NCBI GenBank assembly: GCA_963778945.1
Contig: CAVZWL010000021.1
Location: forward strand, 62,001 to 126,000
Source: Fen-1254 sp963778945
GTDB lineage: Bacteria > Bacteroidota > Ignavibacteria > UBA10030
Reading direction: 5' to 3'
DNA length: 64,000 bases
Position numbers and translations under genes: made by a program. The notes below the pieces were generated by a model that saw nothing but the letters and a program-made list of their open reading frames with translations, was not told where the DNA came from and made no database searches. Below are positions 1-8,755 of the stretch, one piece after another; positions within the stretch are counted from its first letter, which is position 1; every line of letters starts with the position of its first letter.

Positions 1-156
1 GAAATTTATGCCAAGCAAGGATGGTACGACGATGCCATCAAAGCGTATAAAACCCTTGCACAGTCCAAGCCGGCAGAGAGGGAAAAATACGAAAAGCGTG
101 TTGCCGAGATAGAAGAAATAAAGAAAAAATCGGCGATGAACAATAAGCCTTCATAA
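1..156 (+). CDS. TPR-like protein, C-terminal end (partial)
   Basis: An open frame enters from the left edge and ends at a TAA at 154-156, giving 51 residues. They read as one helix-turn-helix unit of tetratricopeptide type (YAKQGWYDDAIKAYKTLAQ) followed by a charged Lys/Glu-rich helix and a short polar tail. TPR repeats usually mediate protein-protein contacts. Nothing further can be said about function because the rest of the gene lies outside the window. Periodicity and the A-I-Y spacing support TPR, but a single unit is weak evidence. Confidence 0.6.
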   Translation, partial: EIYAKQGWYDDAIKAYKTLAQSKPAEREKYEKRVAEIEEIKKKSAMNNKPS

Positions 157-160
157 GCAA

Positions 161-287
161 ATAGTAAATGGCAGCCGGCGGCCTGCCCGCATTGCGGCGA
201 CGCCGACTGCTGACGCCCGCCAAAATGCGCAGCGGGTTGGCCAGTCACGCAGGCGGGCCTGATAATGTTATTACGCGATCGCGTAAT
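161..287. repeat. Dispersed GC-rich intergenic repeat, copy 1
   Basis: This stretch between the TPR gene and the esterase holds a GC-rich block with the core GGCCTGCCCGCATTGCGGCG followed by GACGCCGACTGCTGAC, then GGCGGGCCTGA and AATGTTATTACGCG. The same blocks in the same order, in reverse orientation, occur at 63768-63859. The segment ends in a perfect palindrome, ATTACGCGA/TCGCGTAAT, at 270-287. No gene is seen between 157 and 444; the rest is AT-rich. Confidence 0.75.
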
Positions 288-444
288 TCAAATTGGGAAT
301 ATACCCATCACCAATAAACTGACAAACCAAATAATTTCTTAGCAGCACCTCAGCGCCAGTGCACATCATCACAACAATCAAGTACGAACAGCGAACCGAA
401 TATCTTCTTAACCGCGCACATGTAATTTTGCAAAGGATTTTCCG

Positions 445-1554
445 ATGAGTATTCGAATTCTTCTTCGAATTAGTACGTTGTTCTTGCTTGCATTATTTTT
501 CAGCGCCTGTTCTCTTTTCATTACAAAACCAGAAACAGTTCCGACTGGAATAATCGATGCCGATAATCCGAATATTCAATATGTCGGCCGTTTCGATTTT
601 TCCAATCCGAAAAAAGCGGTGTTCGACTGGGCGGGTGTACAGATAGGGGCAAAATTCCGGGGAACAAGCTGCTCCATACGGCTGGATGACTATAAAAACG
701 AATATGCCGTTATCGTCGATCATCGTGCTCCAAGAATACTTACGACCGATTCATTAACCCATATCTATCGTGTTGCTTCCGGCCTGTCCGATTCTCTTCC
801 TCATTCCATTATGATACAAAAAAGGACGGAACCGCTGGTTGGAAAGGGAATTTTTTCCGGGTTTATACTCGATGCAGGAAGACAACTTCTGCTGCCGGAG
901 AAACGGCCGGAGCGGCGAATAGAATTTATCGGAAACTCCATCACCTCGGGATTCGGGGACGAAGGAGACACGACCGGCCATTTCACTCCGCAAACGGAAA
1001 ATGCGTGCATGTCGTATGCGTCAATGACCGCCAGAGCGCTCAACGCCGATTATATGCTTCTTTCATATTCCGGACGAGGCGTCGTGCGCAACTACGGGGA
1101 CAGCAGCACGACATCAGCCGATCCCATGCCGGCGCTTTACGATCGTGTCTGCTTTTTCGATTCGGTGCGTAAATGGAATTTTACAAGCTGGATGCCGCAG
1201 GCGGTTGTTATCAATCTCGGCACCAATGATTTTTCCACGCTCCCCTATCCCGCCAAAAATATTTTTCAGGATGCTTATATCCGGCTGATCGACCGCGTAA
1301 GATTACAGTATCCCGGCGTGACTATTTTCTGCATCTGCGGACCTATGACTGCCGACCCGTGCCTCGGATATATCCGTGAAGTAGTCGAGCAGCAGCAAAA
1401 AAAGGGCAGGGATAAGGATGTTTTTTTTATAGAAATTAAACCGGAAGCGCTGGCAAAAACAGACTGGGGATGCGACCGTCATCCCAATATCACCGGCATG
1501 AGCAAAATGACCGATATCCTGGCTCCTGCTATACGGCTCCGGATGAACTGGTGA
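445..1554 (+). CDS. SGNH/GDSL esterase lipoprotein, CE2-like
   Basis: Predicted secreted lipoprotein of 369 residues that probably removes acetyl groups from polysaccharides. Residues 1-22 form a lipoprotein signal with the lipobox FSAC, so Cys22 would be lipidated. Residues about 40-150 look like the N-terminal jelly-roll of carbohydrate esterase family 2. The SGNH hydrolase domain follows, with GNS at 163-165 (candidate nucleophile Ser165), GTND at 259-262 and DRHP at 344-347 (catalytic His346). The ATG at 445 is preceded by AAAGGA. It is monocistronic and converges on rpsT. Family placement is firm for SGNH; the CE2 subfamily call is an inference from the two-domain layout and length. Confidence 0.85.
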   Translation: MSIRILLRISTLFLLALFFSACSLFITKPETVPTGIIDADNPNIQYVGRFDFSNPKKAVFDWAGVQIGAKFRGTSCSIRLDDYKNEYAVIVDHRAPRILTTDSLTHIYRVASGLSDSLPHSIMIQKRTEPLVGKGIFSGFILDAGRQLLLPEKRPERRIEFIGNSITSGFGDEGDTTGHFTPQTENACMSYASMTARALNADYMLLSYSGRGVVRNYGDSSTTSADPMPALYDRVCFFDSVRKWNFTSWMPQAVVINLGTNDFSTLPYPAKNIFQDAYIRLIDRVRLQYPGVTIFCICGPMTADPCLGYIREVVEQQQKKGRDKDVFFIEIKPEALAKTDWGCDRHPNITGMSKMTDILAPAIRLRMNW

Positions 1555-1696
1555 TTATTCCATCAAAGATTTCGATGAACACGAGCGAGTTGCGAGCATC
1601 CATCACTTTTATGATTTTGTGAATTATAGATGAGGAATCAAGGAAGAGGTGCGCAAACCCCAGGCCAGCCCTCTTCCCGTGATAAAGACATCTCAT

Positions 1697-1737
1697 AAAA
1701 AAAGCCCGTTCCGCTTGAAGCGGGATGGGCTTTTCTG
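1697..1737 (-). terminator. Rho-independent terminator of rpsT
   Basis: On the minus strand AAAAGCCC, an inner stem CCGCTT/AAGCGG and GGGCTTTTTTT form a hairpin followed by a run of seven T. It lies just past the rpsT stop. The mirrored A/T tracts could also stop transcription from the esterase on the other strand. Confidence 0.85.
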
Positions 1738-1755
1738 TTTGCAAAAAAACGATAA

Positions 1756-2022
1756 TTATTTTACAGCCGCGGCCAGTTTGTTCACATGCTTTGTCAATCG
1801 GGATTTTTGATTGGAAGCTTTGTTTTTGTGAATGGTGCCTTTTGCGGCGAGTTCATCCAGATACTTAACCGCTGGAGTAAGGGCTTTTATTCCTTCCTCT
1901 TTCGATTTTGCCGTGCGTACAGTTTTAACGAGTGTTTTTACTTTGGAAAGAAGCGTTTTATTGTGCTCCGTACGGCGTTTGGTTTGACGTACTCTCTTTT
2001 CCGCAGATTTATGTTGTGGCAT
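1756..2022 (-). CDS. rpsT: 30S ribosomal protein S20
   Basis: An 88-residue, Lys/Arg-rich, all-helical protein that matches S20 in length and pattern: an N-terminal PQHKSAEKRVRQTKRR segment, a central helix, and the typical C-terminal KNKASNQKSRLTKHVNKL. S20 binds 16S rRNA early in assembly of the small subunit. The start ATG has the Shine-Dalgarno sequence AAGGAG six bases upstream. It is transcribed alone and followed by a strong terminator, the usual arrangement for rpsT. Confidence 0.97.
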   Translation of the reverse strand: MPQHKSAEKRVRQTKRRTEHNKTLLSKVKTLVKTVRTAKSKEEGIKALTPAVKYLDELAAKGTIHKNKASNQKSRLTKHVNKLAAAVK

Positions 2023-2122
2023 TTACATCTCCTTGTTCAACTCTGGTTATTTCTTTGTCTTAAAATAGCCAAGATTTCCTAGAAATCCAAAGGTTTTTTT
2101 GATATACAATGAAGTATAGAGA

Positions 2123-2701
2123 TCAGCGTTCCTGTGAAAATGCCTGCAGAGACTGCAATAATTCACGAAGAATAGCTGCTGTAGCTCCCCAGATGCAATG
2201 TTTCCCGAAGTCATAAAAAAAGACAGGAAACATTTTCCCCTTCAGTTCACGATTTTCCTTCCGTTCGCTCCCGGGTTCGAAGAAAAATTGAACGGGAACC
2301 GTAAAAACCTCATCAACTTCCGCCTTGTGAATTTTCAGCGGGGGCATTTCAGAAAGAAAACCGACGACCGGAGTAATGCAAAATCCGCTCGGAATCGAAA
2401 AATCGCTGTACATTCCTAAAACTTCAACCGATGCCCGTGAAATGCCGATCTCTTCTTCGGTCTCGCGCAGAGCGGTGGCGATCATATCTGCATCGTTCGA
2501 ATCGACAGCGCCTCCCGGAAAAGAAATCTGACCTTTATGATGTTCCACCGTCTCCGTGCGTTTTGTGAAAACAAGATGCAATCCGTCCTGCTGAAGAAGG
2601 AACGGAATCAAAACTGCCGACGGCCGCAGCGAGGAATCATGGACAACTCTTCGTTGATACGAAGAAAAAAACGAACGGAGCAGATGGAGATCGACAGACA
2701 T
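2123..2701 (-). CDS. Nudix hydrolase, CoA pyrophosphatase type (NudL-like)
   Basis: 192 residues. The Nudix box reads GGAVDSNDADMIATALRETE followed by EEIG, preceded by the family marker FTKRTETVEHHKGQISFPGG. This upstream motif with the GGxVD variant of the box is characteristic of the NudL/UPF0035 group, which cleaves coenzyme A and acyl-CoA to 4'-phosphopantetheine and 3',5'-ADP. It needs Mg or Mn bound by the REx2EE glutamates, which are all present. The gene begins six bases after the stop of the secreted phosphodiesterase gene, so the two are probably co-transcribed. Substrate is inferred from motif only. Confidence 0.88.
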   Translation of the reverse strand: MSVDLHLLRSFFSSYQRRVVHDSSLRPSAVLIPFLLQQDGLHLVFTKRTETVEHHKGQISFPGGAVDSNDADMIATALRETEEEIGISRASVEVLGMYSDFSIPSGFCITPVVGFLSEMPPLKIHKAEVDEVFTVPVQFFFEPGSERKENRELKGKMFPVFFYDFGKHCIWGATAAILRELLQSLQAFSQER

Positions 2702-2707
2702 CGGCGG

Positions 2708-3613
2708 TTATTTTGCAGGCTTTGCGATATCGAGCAAGAGATTCGTACCTATCGCTTTCGGAGTCGGAAATGAAAGCAGCGCTCCGGCGGTCGGTGCGAT
2801 ATCGCACTGTGTATGTTTTACCGTCACGACGCCGCCTTCAGGGATGTCCCGTCCAATGGCAAAAAGCATGATATGCCGGCATCCTTCGCACGAGCAGCCG
2901 TGATTGCTGAACCCTCCATGCTCATCGTCATGACGGCCGTGATCATTGGTCACAAACAATGTCGTCGAATTGTGATAAACGGAGTCCGACTGAATCAGAG
3001 TCCATAAGACCGATACGAGAGAGTCCGCGGTCTTTATGGCGGAGAGATAACCGTTCCAATCGTTCGTATGACCGATAATGTCGACGCTGGGAAAATTGAT
3101 GAGCACCAGGCGGGGGTGTTTTTGCATGAGAACCGATTTAACCTGAGCAAAAACCGACGTATCGTTGTTGCCGAGATAGAATGCGGACCGATATTCTTTT
3201 CCGTATTCGGGATCGCTGCTATATGTTAGTATTTCCAGTTTTTTCTTTCCGACGATGACGGCCGTTGTTTGTTCATTGGCATGTGCCGCTTTGCGGAAAT
3301 ATTCGAAGATCGTCGGCTGGTGCGGGCGGTCGATTCCGGAATTGTCGAGATTTTGCCAGATGCCTGTTTCAATAGTGGAGTGCCCCGGATCGGTTTTCGT
3401 TATGCTGTCATTCCGGAAATCCGTCCAGATCGTACCCTGCAGACGCAAGGTGTTCCAGATACTTGGCATGTAAGCTGACTTCGCACCGAATGTCTCGGAA
3501 TACCGCGCTCCGTCGATTACGAGGACGACGACATTTTGTCCGAATGCGGCAATGGAAATCGCAGCGAGTAAAAGAAAGAGTATAAGAATATTCCGGAAAA
3601 TTTTTATTTTCAT
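2708..3613 (-). CDS. Secreted type I phosphodiesterase / alkaline phosphatase superfamily
   Basis: 301 residues with an N-terminal signal peptide (about residues 1-25, ending AAFGQ). The mature part begins with VVVLVIDGARYSETF, a metal-binding Asp of the alkaline phosphatase superfamily. Next come KTDPGHST (candidate nucleophile Thr/Ser), a FPSVDIIGHTNDW metal motif, and TNDHGRHDDEHGG with the remaining His and Asp ligands. A Cys-rich loop, NHGCSCEGCRH, follows the metal motif and may be structural. It is probably periplasmic or extracytoplasmic and hydrolyses a phosphate mono- or diester; the substrate is unknown. It sits upstream of the Nudix gene in a likely two-gene operon. Confidence 0.8.
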   Translation of the reverse strand: MKIKIFRNILILFLLLAAISIAAFGQNVVVLVIDGARYSETFGAKSAYMPSIWNTLRLQGTIWTDFRNDSITKTDPGHSTIETGIWQNLDNSGIDRPHQPTIFEYFRKAAHANEQTTAVIVGKKKLEILTYSSDPEYGKEYRSAFYLGNNDTSVFAQVKSVLMQKHPRLVLINFPSVDIIGHTNDWNGYLSAIKTADSLVSVLWTLIQSDSVYHNSTTLFVTNDHGRHDDEHGGFSNHGCSCEGCRHIMLFAIGRDIPEGGVVTVKHTQCDIAPTAGALLSFPTPKAIGTNLLLDIAKPAK

Positions 3614-3639
3614 ATTTTTTTTAAATTATAGTTCTATGC

Positions 3640-3752
3640 GATTTAAAAGAGTTCGTAGTGCTTACTTGGTTCGTTAGTTCTTAGTCGGCTATTTTCTATT
3701 AATTTATTTTTAACTTCAGCACTAAGCACCACGCACTAAGAACTTCTCTAGT
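3640..3752. repeat. Heptamer-based inverted intergenic repeat
   Basis: The region between aspA and the phosphodiesterase gene is made of seven-base words related to AGTTCTT, AGTGCTT and GGTTCGT. They are read first in one orientation (GTTCGTAGTGCTTACTTGGT), then in the other (AACTTCAGCACTAAGCACCA). The two arms can fold back on each other. Related copies lie at 5370-5459, 6175-6273 and 22010-22085. Confidence 0.75.
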
Positions 3753-3755
3753 TCA

Positions 3756-5243
3756 TCAGTTGCTTCGTTTCTGTTTTCTAACTTCTGACTTCTTTCTCCT
3801 TACTCCCGACTTCTTTCTCCTGACCACTGACTTCTGTCTCCTGAATTCTGCTCCCGGCTTCGTCATATTCTCCGGCAAAAGAATATTTTCAAGCTGCTCT
3901 TTTGAAAGGTATCCTTTTTCCAGAACAACATGGTACACAGACCGATTGGTTTCCAGGGCACAATGTGCGATCTCAGCGGATTTTTCGTAGCCGATGATCG
4001 GATTCAGCGCCGTGACCAGACCTATGCTGTTTTCAACCATTTTCCTGCAAACTTCAGGGTTTGCCGTTATGCCTTTAATGCAGCGCTCGGTTAATGCCCG
4101 GCATGCTCGCCCGAGCATATCGGACGAGGTGAAAAGATTAAACGCAATGACTGGTTCCATCACGTTCAATTCCAGCTGTCCCGCCTCGGCAGCCATTGTG
4201 ACCGTCATATCGTTCCCGATGACCGAGAAAGCCACCTGATTAACGACTTCCGGAATAATTGGATTGACTTTTCCCGGCATGATAGAAGAGCCGGGTGCCA
4301 TAGGCGGAAGATTGATTTCATGAAATCCGGCGCGCGGTCCGGAGGAGAGGAGTCGAAGATCGTTGCAAATTTTTGAGAGTTTGACCGCAACACGTTTTAA
4401 GACCCCCGAAAGCTGCACATAACCGCCCGCATCCTGCGTCGCTTCAACAAGGTTTTTAGAAAGAACGACCGGCACGCCGCACAGCTCGCGGAGTTTTTTT
4501 GTCACGAGAGGAGCATACGCGGGATGCGCATTCAATCCGGTACCGATAGCGGTCGCTCCCATGTTGATTTCATCGATCAGCGATTGCGCTTCATGAACGC
4601 GTTCGATGTCTTCGCCGACCATGACCCCCCACGCACCGAATTCCTGACCAAGCGTCATCGGTACGGCATCCTGTAATTGTGTGCGTCCCATTTTAATAAC
4701 ATCTGCAAATTCCACGGACTTTGCTTCGAGCGCCAGACGCAGTCCCTCCATCTCCTGCGTAAGCCCGTCCATCTTCTGACTCAATGTAATACGGATAGCT
4801 GTCGGATAGACATCATTCGTGGATTGGGACATGTTCACATGGTTCAGTGGATGCAGGATATCGTACCGCCCTTTTTCATAACCGAGAATTTCCAGCGCCC
4901 GATTGGCAATCACTTCATTCGCATTCATATTGGTCGATGTTCCGGCGCCGCCTTGAATGACATCGACAACGAACTCACTGTAGAATTTTCCGGCTATAAT
5001 TTCGTCGCACGCCTGAGCAATAGCATCGGCAAGGTTTTTTTTCAGCAGTCCGAGTTCGTAATTTGTCAGCGCCGCGGCCTTTTTAATTGATGCCAGTGAG
5101 TTGATAAATCTTGGATAATGGGAAATAGGAATTCCGGTAATATCGAAATTCTCCATTGCCCGCAGCGTCTGTATGCCGTAATACCGATCGGCAGGAACCT
5201 CACGCTCACCGAGTAAGTCGTGTTCAAGTCTTGTTGTGGACAT
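3756..5243 (-). CDS. aspA: Aspartate ammonia-lyase with repeat-encoded C-terminal tail
   Basis: Converts L-aspartate to fumarate and ammonia; homotetramer of the fumarase/aspartase superfamily. The signature GSSIMPGKVNP is at 318-328, with its flexible catalytic Ser loop. Two other conserved regions are GGAGTSTNMNANEV (98-111) and GRTQLQDAVPMTLGQEF (186-202); the Gln in GRTQLQ favours aspartase over fumarase. At 495 residues it is longer than usual (about 470-478). The extra residues, about 466-495, consist of RRQKSVV / RRKKSGV / RRKKSEV units and are encoded by a heptamer DNA repeat (3756-3845) that seems to have grown into the 3' end. It is monocistronic, flanked by repeats. Confidence 0.9.
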   Translation of the reverse strand: MSTTRLEHDLLGEREVPADRYYGIQTLRAMENFDITGIPISHYPRFINSLASIKKAAALTNYELGLLKKNLADAIAQACDEIIAGKFYSEFVVDVIQGGAGTSTNMNANEVIANRALEILGYEKGRYDILHPLNHVNMSQSTNDVYPTAIRITLSQKMDGLTQEMEGLRLALEAKSVEFADVIKMGRTQLQDAVPMTLGQEFGAWGVMVGEDIERVHEAQSLIDEINMGATAIGTGLNAHPAYAPLVTKKLRELCGVPVVLSKNLVEATQDAGGYVQLSGVLKRVAVKLSKICNDLRLLSSGPRAGFHEINLPPMAPGSSIMPGKVNPIIPEVVNQVAFSVIGNDMTVTMAAEAGQLELNVMEPVIAFNLFTSSDMLGRACRALTERCIKGITANPEVCRKMVENSIGLVTALNPIIGYEKSAEIAHCALETNRSVYHVVLEKGYLSKEQLENILLPENMTKPGAEFRRQKSVVRRKKSGVRRKKSEVRKQKRSN

Positions 5244-5369
5244 GGTTAATAATGAAATAATAAATAGCGATAGTTAATAGCGAATAGTAACTGGTTTTCA
5301 ATATCCAGTATTTGTTTACTGTCAACAATAATCAATAATCAATTATCAAGCAACACGAGAGCGTAAAAG

Positions 5370-5459
5370 AAGTTCTTAGTGCTGGGTTCGTGGTGCTGAA
5401 GTTAAAAGAAAAAAAAGATGTTCGAAACTAAGAACAACGAACCAAGCACCACGAACTAA
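5370..5459. repeat. Heptamer-based inverted intergenic repeat
   Basis: AAGTTCTTAGTGCTGGGTTC and GTGGTGCTGAAGTTAAAA on the left are followed, after a purine-rich loop, by ACTAAGAACAACGAACCAAG and CACCACGAACTAA. The two sides are largely complementary and could form a long hairpin upstream of the HAD phosphatase gene. The preceding part of the gap (5244-5369) is AT-rich and also carries loose heptamer words such as ATAGTTA and ATAGCGA. Confidence 0.75.
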
Positions 5460-5495
5460 ATTCATTTGCCTTTCCAGAGATTCTCTTTTAGATTG

Positions 5496-6161
5496 ATGAA
5501 TATGATAGAAGCTGTTATTTACGATATGGACGGTGTGCTGCTGGATTCCGAGCCGCTATGGCACGAGGCGGAAATAAAGGTCTTTGCAACGGTCGGGCTG
5601 AAGATGACCACGGCCATGTGCCTGGAAACGACAGGCACCGCTGTCGATGAAATGATCGCTCTGCGTTTCCGCCAGCATCCGTGGGAGGGAAAAACGCAGG
5701 AAGAGGTCATGCATGAAATTCTGGATGTCGTCGAGCAGCTTATACTGGAACGGGCCGAGCTGCTGCCCGGAGTCAAAAATTCCATTGTCTCTTTCCAACG
5801 GAAAAATCTTCCGCTTGCGCTGGCTTCTTCTTCCCCAATGCAGCTTATCGATGCTTCGTTAAAGAAATTAGGCATCCAGCATTCCTTTCGAATCGTTCAT
5901 TCGGCGGAGCATGAAGATTATGGCAAGCCGCATCCGGCTGTTTTTCTTTCCACTGCCCACCGTCTGCATATCGACCCGATGCATTGTCTGGTCATCGAAG
6001 ATTCCGTCAATGGTCTCATTGCTGCAAAAGCGGCAAAAATGAAAACCATCGCCGTTCCCGCAGCGCAGCAGTTCGACGACGAACGATTCTCAATCGCCGA
6101 CGTCAAACTTCATTCACTGGCCGAATTTTCAGAAGAACACTGGATAAAACTAAATAAGTAA
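5496..6161 (+). CDS. HAD phosphatase, HxpB (YniC)-like sugar-phosphatase
   Basis: 222 residues from the ATG at 5496, the same length as Escherichia coli HxpB (hexitol phosphatase B, formerly YniC), which it follows along the whole sequence. HAD motif I is YDMDGVLLDSEP (nucleophile Asp10, acid/base Asp12). Motif II is LASSSP, motif III the Lys of YGKPHP, and motif IV VIEDSVNGLIAAKAA. The cap, with HPWEGKTQEEV, is of the helical C1 type used on hexitol and 2-deoxyglucose 6-phosphates. A longer frame from TTG at 5466 exists but lacks similarity. Substrate range is inferred. Confidence 0.85.
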   Translation: MNMIEAVIYDMDGVLLDSEPLWHEAEIKVFATVGLKMTTAMCLETTGTAVDEMIALRFRQHPWEGKTQEEVMHEILDVVEQLILERAELLPGVKNSIVSFQRKNLPLALASSSPMQLIDASLKKLGIQHSFRIVHSAEHEDYGKPHPAVFLSTAHRLHIDPMHCLVIEDSVNGLIAAKAAKMKTIAVPAAQQFDDERFSIADVKLHSLAEFSEEHWIKLNK

Positions 6162-6174
6162 ATATCATTGATCT

Positions 6175-6273
6175 GTTCTTAGTTCGTGGTTCGTGGTTCG
6201 TAGTTCTTAGTTCGTTTTTTCTGATAATTGTCTTTTAACTTCAGCACTAAGCACCAAGAACTTAGAACTTCTT
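6175..6273. repeat. Heptamer-based inverted intergenic repeat
   Basis: GTTCTTAGTTCGTGGTTCGT and related heptamers form the left arm, a T-rich loop follows, and the right arm is TTAACTTCAGCACTAAGCAC then CAAGAACTTAGAACTTCTT. It belongs to the same family as the copies at 3640-3752, 5370-5459 and 22010-22085 and separates the HAD gene from the desaturase gene. Confidence 0.75.
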
Positions 6274-6312
6274 TTGTTTACTATTCTTACAAAATTCGTT
6301 ATTCTTTCCATC

Positions 6313-7651
6313 ATGAAGAGCAGTGCTACATACGATGTAATTGTAATTGGCGCGGGCGTCAGCGGATTGAGCGCTGCCGTGGAGCTTGCGAGCCGCGGCT
6401 TGAAAGTACTGGTCTGCGAAAAAGCCCCGCATGCAGGCGGACGCACTTCTTCGTTTATCGATAAATCAACTTCCGAGCGGGTCGATAACGGTCAGCATCT
6501 GATGATGGGATGCTACACAGCTGCACGACGATATTTGCAAATGATTGGATCTGATCATCTCGCAGAACTTCAGCCGGTGCTTAATATTCCGTATTATCGC
6601 GCCGGATCGGAACGGACAGAACTCAGATGTTTACCGCTTCCTTCTCTGCTGCATGCCGGCTCAGGACTGATTCGATTTTCAGCAATCCCATTCCGGGAAC
6701 GGCTGCAGATGGCCAGTGTCATGAAGCAAATTCTTATTCGTTCGGATCCAAGGGAATTAGACGGAATTTCCGCCGCACAATGGCTTTCCCGTTTGAATCA
6801 GTCCCTATCTGCAAAAAAATATCTCTGGGACGTGCTCTGCATCGGCGCGCTGAATAATGCACCGGATAAAGTCTCTGCACTTATTTTTTTTCGCGTGTTG
6901 AAAGCAATATTTACAGGCACGCGAAAAATTCCTGTTTTCTTCTCCCGCGCGCACCGCTGAGCAGTCTGTTGATCGATCCCGCTGTGGAATACATTCGCAG
7001 CCATGGAGGGGAAATTCGCATCGGAACGGCAGTTCAGAAACTACGCATTGAGAATGACCATGTGGTTTCGGCACAACTCACAGGCAAAAAGAAAATTACT
7101 GCCGGACACCATAATCGCTGCCGTTCCCTGGTATGCCGTAAATTCGCTGGTCGCGCTGGAAACATATTGTGGACGAATCCGCATTTTGCTCCGCACCGAT
7201 CGTCAGCTTACAACTCTGGCTCGATAGAAAAGTATTGAATGATACATTTGCGGCGCTTATCGATACTTCTGTGCAATGGGCGTTCGATGCAGGTGCACTT
7301 CTAAAGAATCAAAAGACCTCCGGTCAGCACCTGTCCTTCGTTATCAGCGGAGCGGAACGTTTCAGCAAAATGAAAAAAGATGAATTAGTTGATCTCGCAT
7401 GGAAAGATTTATGTTCGGTGCTCCCCGCTGCACGGCAGGCAAAAATATTGAATGCACTGGCGATAAAAGAAAAGCGAGCGACATTCATTCCGGCTCCGGG
7501 ATTAGAGTCAAAACGTCCGTCTGCACAGACACGATTTAAGAATTTATTCTTAGCGGGCGATTGGACCGACACGGGTTTCCCCGCAACGATCGAAGGAGCG
7601 ATACGCAGCGGAGTAAAAGCAGCGTTAAGAGCAGTGAATGGTAAACTGTGA
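6313..7651 (+). pseudogene. HpnE-like FAD amine-oxidase family desaturase, frameshifted
   Basis: The translation over three frames matches the flavin-dependent hydroxysqualene dehydroxylase / phytoene desaturase family (HpnE-like). The N-terminus has the FAD fold VIVIGAGVSGLSAAVELASR with an EKAPHAGGR continuation and DNGQHLMMGCY. The C-terminus has LFLAGDWTDTGFPATIEGAI, the typical second FAD motif. The frame changes three times: near 6935-6950, near 7110 (an extra G before ACACCATAATC) and near 7165. Between these points the protein remains family-like, so decay is recent or the shifts are sequence errors. No squalene synthase or other hopanoid or carotenoid gene is nearby, so the pathway is uncertain. 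Confidence 0.75.
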
Positions 7652-7709
7652 ACTGTAAATGGCAGGTTGAAAATTGCGAATCGCGAATTGTCATTAAAGG
7701 AACTTAGAA

Positions 7710-8486
7710 CTAATTCACTTTTCTATGCACCAATGTCGCCGAAGCCTGCATGGCCGGCATAATGATTATTTCCGCAATTTGAACATGCGGCGGACGGCTT
7801 GCTGCAAACAGGACGGCGTCCGCGACGTCATCCGGTGAGAGCGGCGTCATACCCTGATATACTTTTTTTGCCCTTGCATCATCTCCATGAAAGCGGACAT
7901 TGCTGAATTCCGTCTCCACGAGTCCCGGATCAACCGTGCATACACGCACAGGTGTATCCACAAGATCCATACGCATGCCTTTGGTCAGCGCATCGACTGC
8001 ATGTTTGGTAGCGCAATAGACGTTTCCGTTCGGGTAGACATCATGTCCGGCAATCGAACCGATGTTGATGACGGTTCCTTTTTTACGCTCCACCATGCCG
8101 GGAATCACGGAGCGGCTCATATACAGCAGTCCTTTGATATTCGTATCGATCATCTCTTCCCAGTCCTGCAGATTTCCCTGGTAGAGCTTATCTAAGCCGC
8201 GGCTGAGTCCGGCATTGTTGATCAAAACATCGATGTTGCACCACTCGGCGGGAAGTTTCTGGAAGAACTGGGTTATGGAAACCGGATCACGAACATCAAG
8301 TTTATCCGCAAGTGTAAGAATTCCATATTTTTCCCTGAGTTCCGATGCCAAAGTGGTCAGCCGTTCGTTTCTTCGTGCAATGAGAATGAGATTTGCTCCC
8401 GCTTCGGCAAATTTTTCCGCACAGGATCGGCCGATACCGCTGCTTGCGCCCGTGATAAGGACGATTTTCTTTTCAAGTGATGTCAT
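7710..8486 (-). CDS. Short-chain dehydrogenase, YdfG-like (NADP-dependent 3-hydroxy acid dehydrogenase)
   Basis: 258 residues of the classical SDR family. The nucleotide motif TGASSGIG lies at 13-20 and NNAG near 91-94. The catalytic Ser is in INIGSIAG and Tyr/Lys in YCATK. The C-terminal half (VDPGLVETEFSNVRFHGDD, TPLSPDDVADAV) follows E. coli YdfG closely. YdfG oxidises L-allo-threonine and 3-hydroxy acids and reduces malonic semialdehyde. The middle block LPAEWCNIDVLINNAG is almost identical to YdfG. It stands alone, facing the HpnE remnant. Confidence 0.88.
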   Translation of the reverse strand: MTSLEKKIVLITGASSGIGRSCAEKFAEAGANLILIARRNERLTTLASELREKYGILTLADKLDVRDPVSITQFFQKLPAEWCNIDVLINNAGLSRGLDKLYQGNLQDWEEMIDTNIKGLLYMSRSVIPGMVERKKGTVINIGSIAGHDVYPNGNVYCATKHAVDALTKGMRMDLVDTPVRVCTVDPGLVETEFSNVRFHGDDARAKKVYQGMTPLSPDDVADAVLFAASRPPHVQIAEIIIMPAMQASATLVHRKVN

Positions 8487-8498
8487 AAGATTCTTTCT

Positions 8499-8541
8499 GT
8501 AGCCGCGGGCGGCTCGCCCGCCTCGGGCGTGTGACCGCGGA
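8499..8541. repeat. GTAGCC-type dispersed hairpin repeat
   Basis: GTAGCCGCGGGCGGCTCGCC followed by CGCCTCGGGCGTGTGACCGC, a GC-rich self-complementary block in an AT-rich gap. It belongs to the family ending in CGCGGCTACAG that recurs at 9989, 18773, 20589, 24432-24667, 60432 and 62881. Confidence 0.7.
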
Positions 8542-8711
8542 AAACTCCCACGATGGGTGCAACAATACGATAATTCAAAGTACGTTGAGTAATGACAAAA
8601 TATGAAAAATAATACGAAGAGGCGGGAACAATAGCAAGGAAAGAACTATTTTATTCAAATCTATACATTCGGTCGAATAAGTTAACAGATTTATCCTTCT
8701 TGCAAGGCGGC

Positions 8712-8726
8712 TGACAGGTCCTGTCA
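8712..8726. promoter_or_regulatory. Short perfect inverted repeat
   Basis: TGACAGG-T-CCTGTCA is a perfect seven-base inverted repeat with a one-base centre in the gap between the YdfG-like gene and ric. It lies 30 bases upstream of the extended Shine-Dalgarno-like sequence at 8756. It could be an operator or simply a small hairpin. Confidence 0.35.
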
Positions 8727-8755
8727 TTAAAATCAGCGGATAATCATAATGCAAC

